The position numbers and the translations under genes were made by a program. Below the pieces are notes generated by a model that saw nothing but the letters and a program-made list of their open reading frames with translations, did not search any database and had not been told where the DNA came from. 8,174 nt of DNA. Source: Gammaproteobacteria bacterium. GTDB taxonomy: Bacteria > Pseudomonadota > Gammaproteobacteria > SZUA-229. The first letter of the stretch is position 1; each line of letters begins with the position of its first letter. This document shows positions 5,794-8,174 of the stretch, in pieces. The stretch is from positions 1 through 8,174 of the forward strand of contig JAPHRB010000175.1 in NCBI GenBank assembly GCA_026197015.1. Direction: 5' to 3'.

Positions 5794-5825
5794 CGCGGAT
5801 ATGCGATGCTACAATATCCACCGCG
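5794..5825. repeat. Bulged hairpin GGATAT/ATATCC with GC clamp
   Basis: GGATAT (5797-5802) and ATATCC (5814-5819) pair around an 11-base loop. An outer CGC/GCG clamp (5794-5796 with 5823-5825) pairs across a three-base bulge. It is the third clustered inverted repeat and lies about 80 bases beyond the GGDEF-EAL stop on the transcribed strand. Confidence 0.35.
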
Positions 5826-5906
5826 CAAAAGCCACTACCTCTTTAATTAACTTGGTAAATTCTTGATGTATTCTGCTGGACACGAATGAGTCTCATTTTT
5901 CTTTAA

Positions 5907-8174
5907 TCATTCGTTTTCATTTTGTGATTGCAGAAGAAGGGTTAACTGCTCTTCAAACTCAACTATTGGCATAGGACGACCATATAAATATCCCTGGTAA
6001 TTCAGACATCCAGACTCACATAAAAACGTCATCTGCTCTAATGTTTCTACGCCTTCAGCAATCACCTCCAGGTTCAAATTTTTACCCATTGCGATAATCG
6101 TTTGCATAATGACCGCATCATCTCTATTAGTAAGTATGTTTGATACGAAACTACGGTCAATTTTAAGCTCGTCCAGCGGGAAGCGACGCAGAACCGATAA
6201 TGAAGAATAACCTGTGCCGAAATCGTCCAGTGATAGCGACACACCAACATCCCTCAGCAGATGCATTTTATCGGCTATATCCTCAACACTTTTCAGCATC
6301 AGACTTTCTGTTAGCTCTAACATAAGCAGTTTAGCGGGACAGTTAAACTTCTGTATTGCCCCCGCAACCTCTTCAACAAAGTCAACCTGGCTGAAATGGC
6401 GCGCACTGATATTAATGGAAAGCCTCAGGTGGCGAGTACTTTCATGTGCCTGCCATGCCTTGATCTGGCTGCAGGCATGTTGCAACACAGAATGCCCTAT
6501 CTCATTAATCAGATTCGACTCTTCTGCAATAGGAATGAATTCCATGGGTGATATCATGCCGTGCTCTGGATGCAGCCAGCGCAATAACACTTCAGCACCA
6601 ATAATCCGCTGACTCTGATTTACCTGCAATTGATAATAGGGTAACAATTCAACATTAAATTCGGCTCCGCGTAAGTCACTTTCAAGGCTGGCTCGATACT
6701 CAATCATCGGTTGCAGCGTTTCGTCAAAAAACTTCATGCCATTACGTCCAGCCTGTTTTGCCTGAAACATTGCCGTGTCCGCACGTTTTAAAATCTCGCT
6801 GCTGTCCAGTTCTTCACCTAAAAACAGGCAGGCACCAATACTGGATGAGGTACGATAATCGCGATTCTCAAGCGTATAAGGAAGGTTGATGGTGGCAATT
6901 ATTTTATCCGCCACAATACGACATGACTCAATCGCCTGAGAACTTTCTACGCCCAAATCCTGTAGAACCAGAACAAATTCATCACCCCCAAAACGCGAAA
7001 TAGTATCTTTTTCACGCACCGCCTTCACAAGACGCTGCGCAACCTCCTGTAACAGCAGGTCACCTGCTGCGTGACCTTGCATGTCGTTGAGATTTTTGAA
7101 GTTATCGAGATCAATGAAAAGCACGGCAGCATATTTCTTCGAGCGTTTACTGGCAATCAAAGTCTGCTGCAATCTGTCCATCAACAAACGACGGTTAGGT
7201 AAGTTGGTTAACAGATCGTAGTAAGCCAGATAATGAATTTCCTCCTGGCTTTTCTGCAGCTCCGTTATATCCTGTACCAGAGTAGCCAGCCCGATGACTT
7301 TACCCTCTGTATTCTTGAGTGGCGTAAGATACCATTCGCAATAAATGATATCGCCGTTTCTATGCAGGCACTTTCTCTGTGATTTTTTTACCTCGCCTTC
7401 CTGAAATAACGAGTGCATCATCTCAATGATATTTTCTTTCTCTGAGACTGGCACAAGGGAGTCAATATGCAGCTGTAAGGCCTCCTCGCTAATGTAGCCA
7501 AAAATTTGTGCCGCCGCCGCGTTCCAGGAAGTAATCTTGAAATCCGAATCCCACTCAATAACACCCATGGGTGTCAGGTCGATATGTAATTTTTGCCTCT
7601 GAGACAGAGCGTTGAGTCTCTCCTGCTGCTGAACAGTGGCAAAACGCAGGAGTATATTTTCAAGCAGCTTATTAGCCAGAGATACACCTGACATCGCGAC
7701 GTATATAATGTAAAGCGTCAGCATTAATGCCATGGTAATCGAAAAAGCGGTGCCTTCTATTATAAAGCCGGGCAGCGTAAACAGATAAAGAGCACCAACG
7801 AATAATTTCGCTGTCACAGCATCTATTGCGTATGCAGCGATGGCTCCGCCTGAAACACCTACCAGAACAAAGATCAGAAAAAACTGATAGGTGACATCAT
7901 CTGTCTGGTAAAAAAAATAACCTGCTACCCCCCAGATCATGCCGCAGCCAGTAGTGGCTATACGAAATCGCTTAAGCCATAAACTTGCATTTTGATCTCT
8001 GGATTCCTGCCTGTCGTAGGCACGACTTATAATCTGTCGGGCACCGTAGGCAATTACAAACAGTGCACTCCAGCCCAGTAATATACTGTTGCTGATAACA
8101 CCAGACTGAATATAGGCATGCATAGCCGCAATCAGACTCGCAACAATCAGAGAGCGTGTATTGCTTTCATAAAG
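5907..8174 (-). CDS. Membrane PAS-GGDEF-EAL protein, cyclic di-GMP synthase/phosphodiesterase (5' end outside window)
   Basis: The frame is still open at the right edge. The ATG at 8123 is probably internal, because 17 more codons (LYESNTRSLIVASLIAA) continue the first membrane helix typical of this protein type. Counting from that ATG: membrane helices fill about 1-160 as a sensor-like domain, PAS is at about 172-290, GGDEF at about 295-468 and EAL at about 480-730. The diguanylate cyclase site is intact (RFGGDEF, GGDEF at 379-383), with a product-inhibition RxxD site at 370-373. The phosphodiesterase domain has EVL at 511-513 in place of EAL (a common active variant), N571 in NISARHF, ELTES at 603-607, DDFGTGYSSL at 633-642, K654 and AEGVE at 689-693. 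Both activities are therefore possible and the net direction cannot be told. It acts at the inner membrane, probably switching motility or attachment. A gap of about 670 bp separates it from aprM, so it is unlikely to be in the same operon. Confidence 0.93.
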   Translation of the reverse strand, partial: LYESNTRSLIVASLIAAMHAYIQSGVISNSILLGWSALFVIAYGARQIISRAYDRQESRDQNASLWLKRFRIATTGCGMIWGVAGYFFYQTDDVTYQFFLIFVLVGVSGGAIAAYAIDAVTAKLFVGALYLFTLPGFIIEGTAFSITMALMLTLYIIYVAMSGVSLANKLLENILLRFATVQQQERLNALSQRQKLHIDLTPMGVIEWDSDFKITSWNAAAAQIFGYISEEALQLHIDSLVPVSEKENIIEMMHSLFQEGEVKKSQRKCLHRNGDIIYCEWYLTPLKNTEGKVIGLATLVQDITELQKSQEEIHYLAYYDLLTNLPNRRLLMDRLQQTLIASKRSKKYAAVLFIDLDNFKNLNDMQGHAAGDLLLQEVAQRLVKAVREKDTISRFGGDEFVLVLQDLGVESSQAIESCRIVADKIIATINLPYTLENRDYRTSSSIGACLFLGEELDSSEILKRADTAMFQAKQAGRNGMKFFDETLQPMIEYRASLESDLRGAEFNVELLPYYQLQVNQSQRIIGAEVLLRWLHPEHGMISPMEFIPIAEESNLINEIGHSVLQHACSQIKAWQAHESTRHLRLSINISARHFSQVDFVEEVAGAIQKFNCPAKLLMLELTESLMLKSVEDIADKMHLLRDVGVSLSLDDFGTGYSSLSVLRRFPLDELKIDRSFVSNILTNRDDAVIMQTIIAMGKNLNLEVIAEGVETLEQMTFLCESGCLNYQGYLYGRPMPIVEFEEQLTLLLQSQNENE

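Larger units (their letters stand above)
5538..5906. other. Intergenic region between the GGDEF-EAL gene and the aprM leader
   Basis: I find no gene here on either strand: short frames are broken by many stops and lack ribosome binding sites. The part from about 5540 to 5710 is AT-rich and featureless apart from a weak promoter-like pair. The part from 5727 to 5825 holds three short inverted repeats and a 10-bp direct repeat, listed separately. A small hairpin at 5885-5897 (AATGA/TCATT) sits just after the GGDEF-EAL stop, but its T-run is on the plus-strand side. No clear intrinsic terminator for the minus-strand gene is visible, and the aprM promoter must lie somewhere between here and 5240. 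Confidence 0.6.

Noticed and set aside
5582..5861. GAATTCACCAA (5582-5592) and TTGGTAAATTC (5851-5861) are near-inverted copies, like ends of a small transposable element.
   Set aside because: The match has a mismatch, does not extend outward or inward, and there is no target-site duplication visible.
5885..5897. AATGA/TCATT hairpin followed by a T-run on the plus strand, terminator-like.
   Set aside because: The stem is only five weak pairs and no plus-strand gene ends there; on the minus strand, where the GGDEF-EAL gene ends, no T-run follows.
6214..6612. Plus-strand open frame of 132 codons with a serine-rich translation.
   Set aside because: It is antisense to the EAL domain, where the catalytic motifs are read on the minus strand; serine richness is typical of a shadow frame.

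Overview
The window carries the APS reductase operon of a sulfur-oxidising bacterium, most likely a gammaproteobacterium. The best evidence is an aprM-aprB-aprA cluster (positions 5239 down to 1997). AprA and AprB are canonical dissimilatory adenylylsulfate reductase subunits. The membrane gene in front of them is the aprM type found in sulfur oxidisers that use the reverse (sulfite to APS) pathway; sulfate reducers, and oxidisers that acquired their type, instead have qmoABC. The moderately AT-rich bases, the SlyD-like isomerase and the PAS-GGDEF-EAL protein all fit a gammaproteobacterial sulfur oxidiser. The species cannot be named from this window.

Every gene I can support lies on the minus strand, so transcription runs from high to low coordinates. 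In that order: (1) 8174-5907, a membrane PAS-GGDEF-EAL protein for cyclic di-GMP turnover, whose 5' end lies outside the window. (2) 5906-5240, about 670 bp without a convincing gene. It holds a 16-bp perfect palindrome, several inverted repeats, a 10-bp direct repeat and one doubtful 70-codon frame. (3) 5239-1997, aprM, aprB and aprA. aprB and aprA overlap in a TAATG junction, and the operon ends in a hairpin pair that includes a good intrinsic terminator at 1926-1961. (4) 1846-1496, a small unrecognised protein that looks NTF2-like. (5) 1418-912, a SlyD-like FKBP peptidyl-prolyl isomerase without the metal-binding tail. (6) 748-1, the N-terminal part of a TPR-type repeat protein with an exact 47-residue period, running off the left edge.

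Functionally, AprBA oxidises sulfite plus AMP to APS in the cytoplasm as the last redox step of sulfur oxidation to sulfate. AprM is the likely membrane partner taking the electrons towards quinone. The histidine pattern of AprM resembles the cytochrome-b type anchors of the QmoC/NarI kind, which is the most interesting biochemical hint here. No ATP sulfurylase (sat), qmo or dsr gene lies in the window. The flanking genes have no proven link to sulfur oxidation. I see no CRISPR array, tRNA, rRNA, insertion sequence or clear defence system, and no strong evidence of an undescribed multi-gene system.
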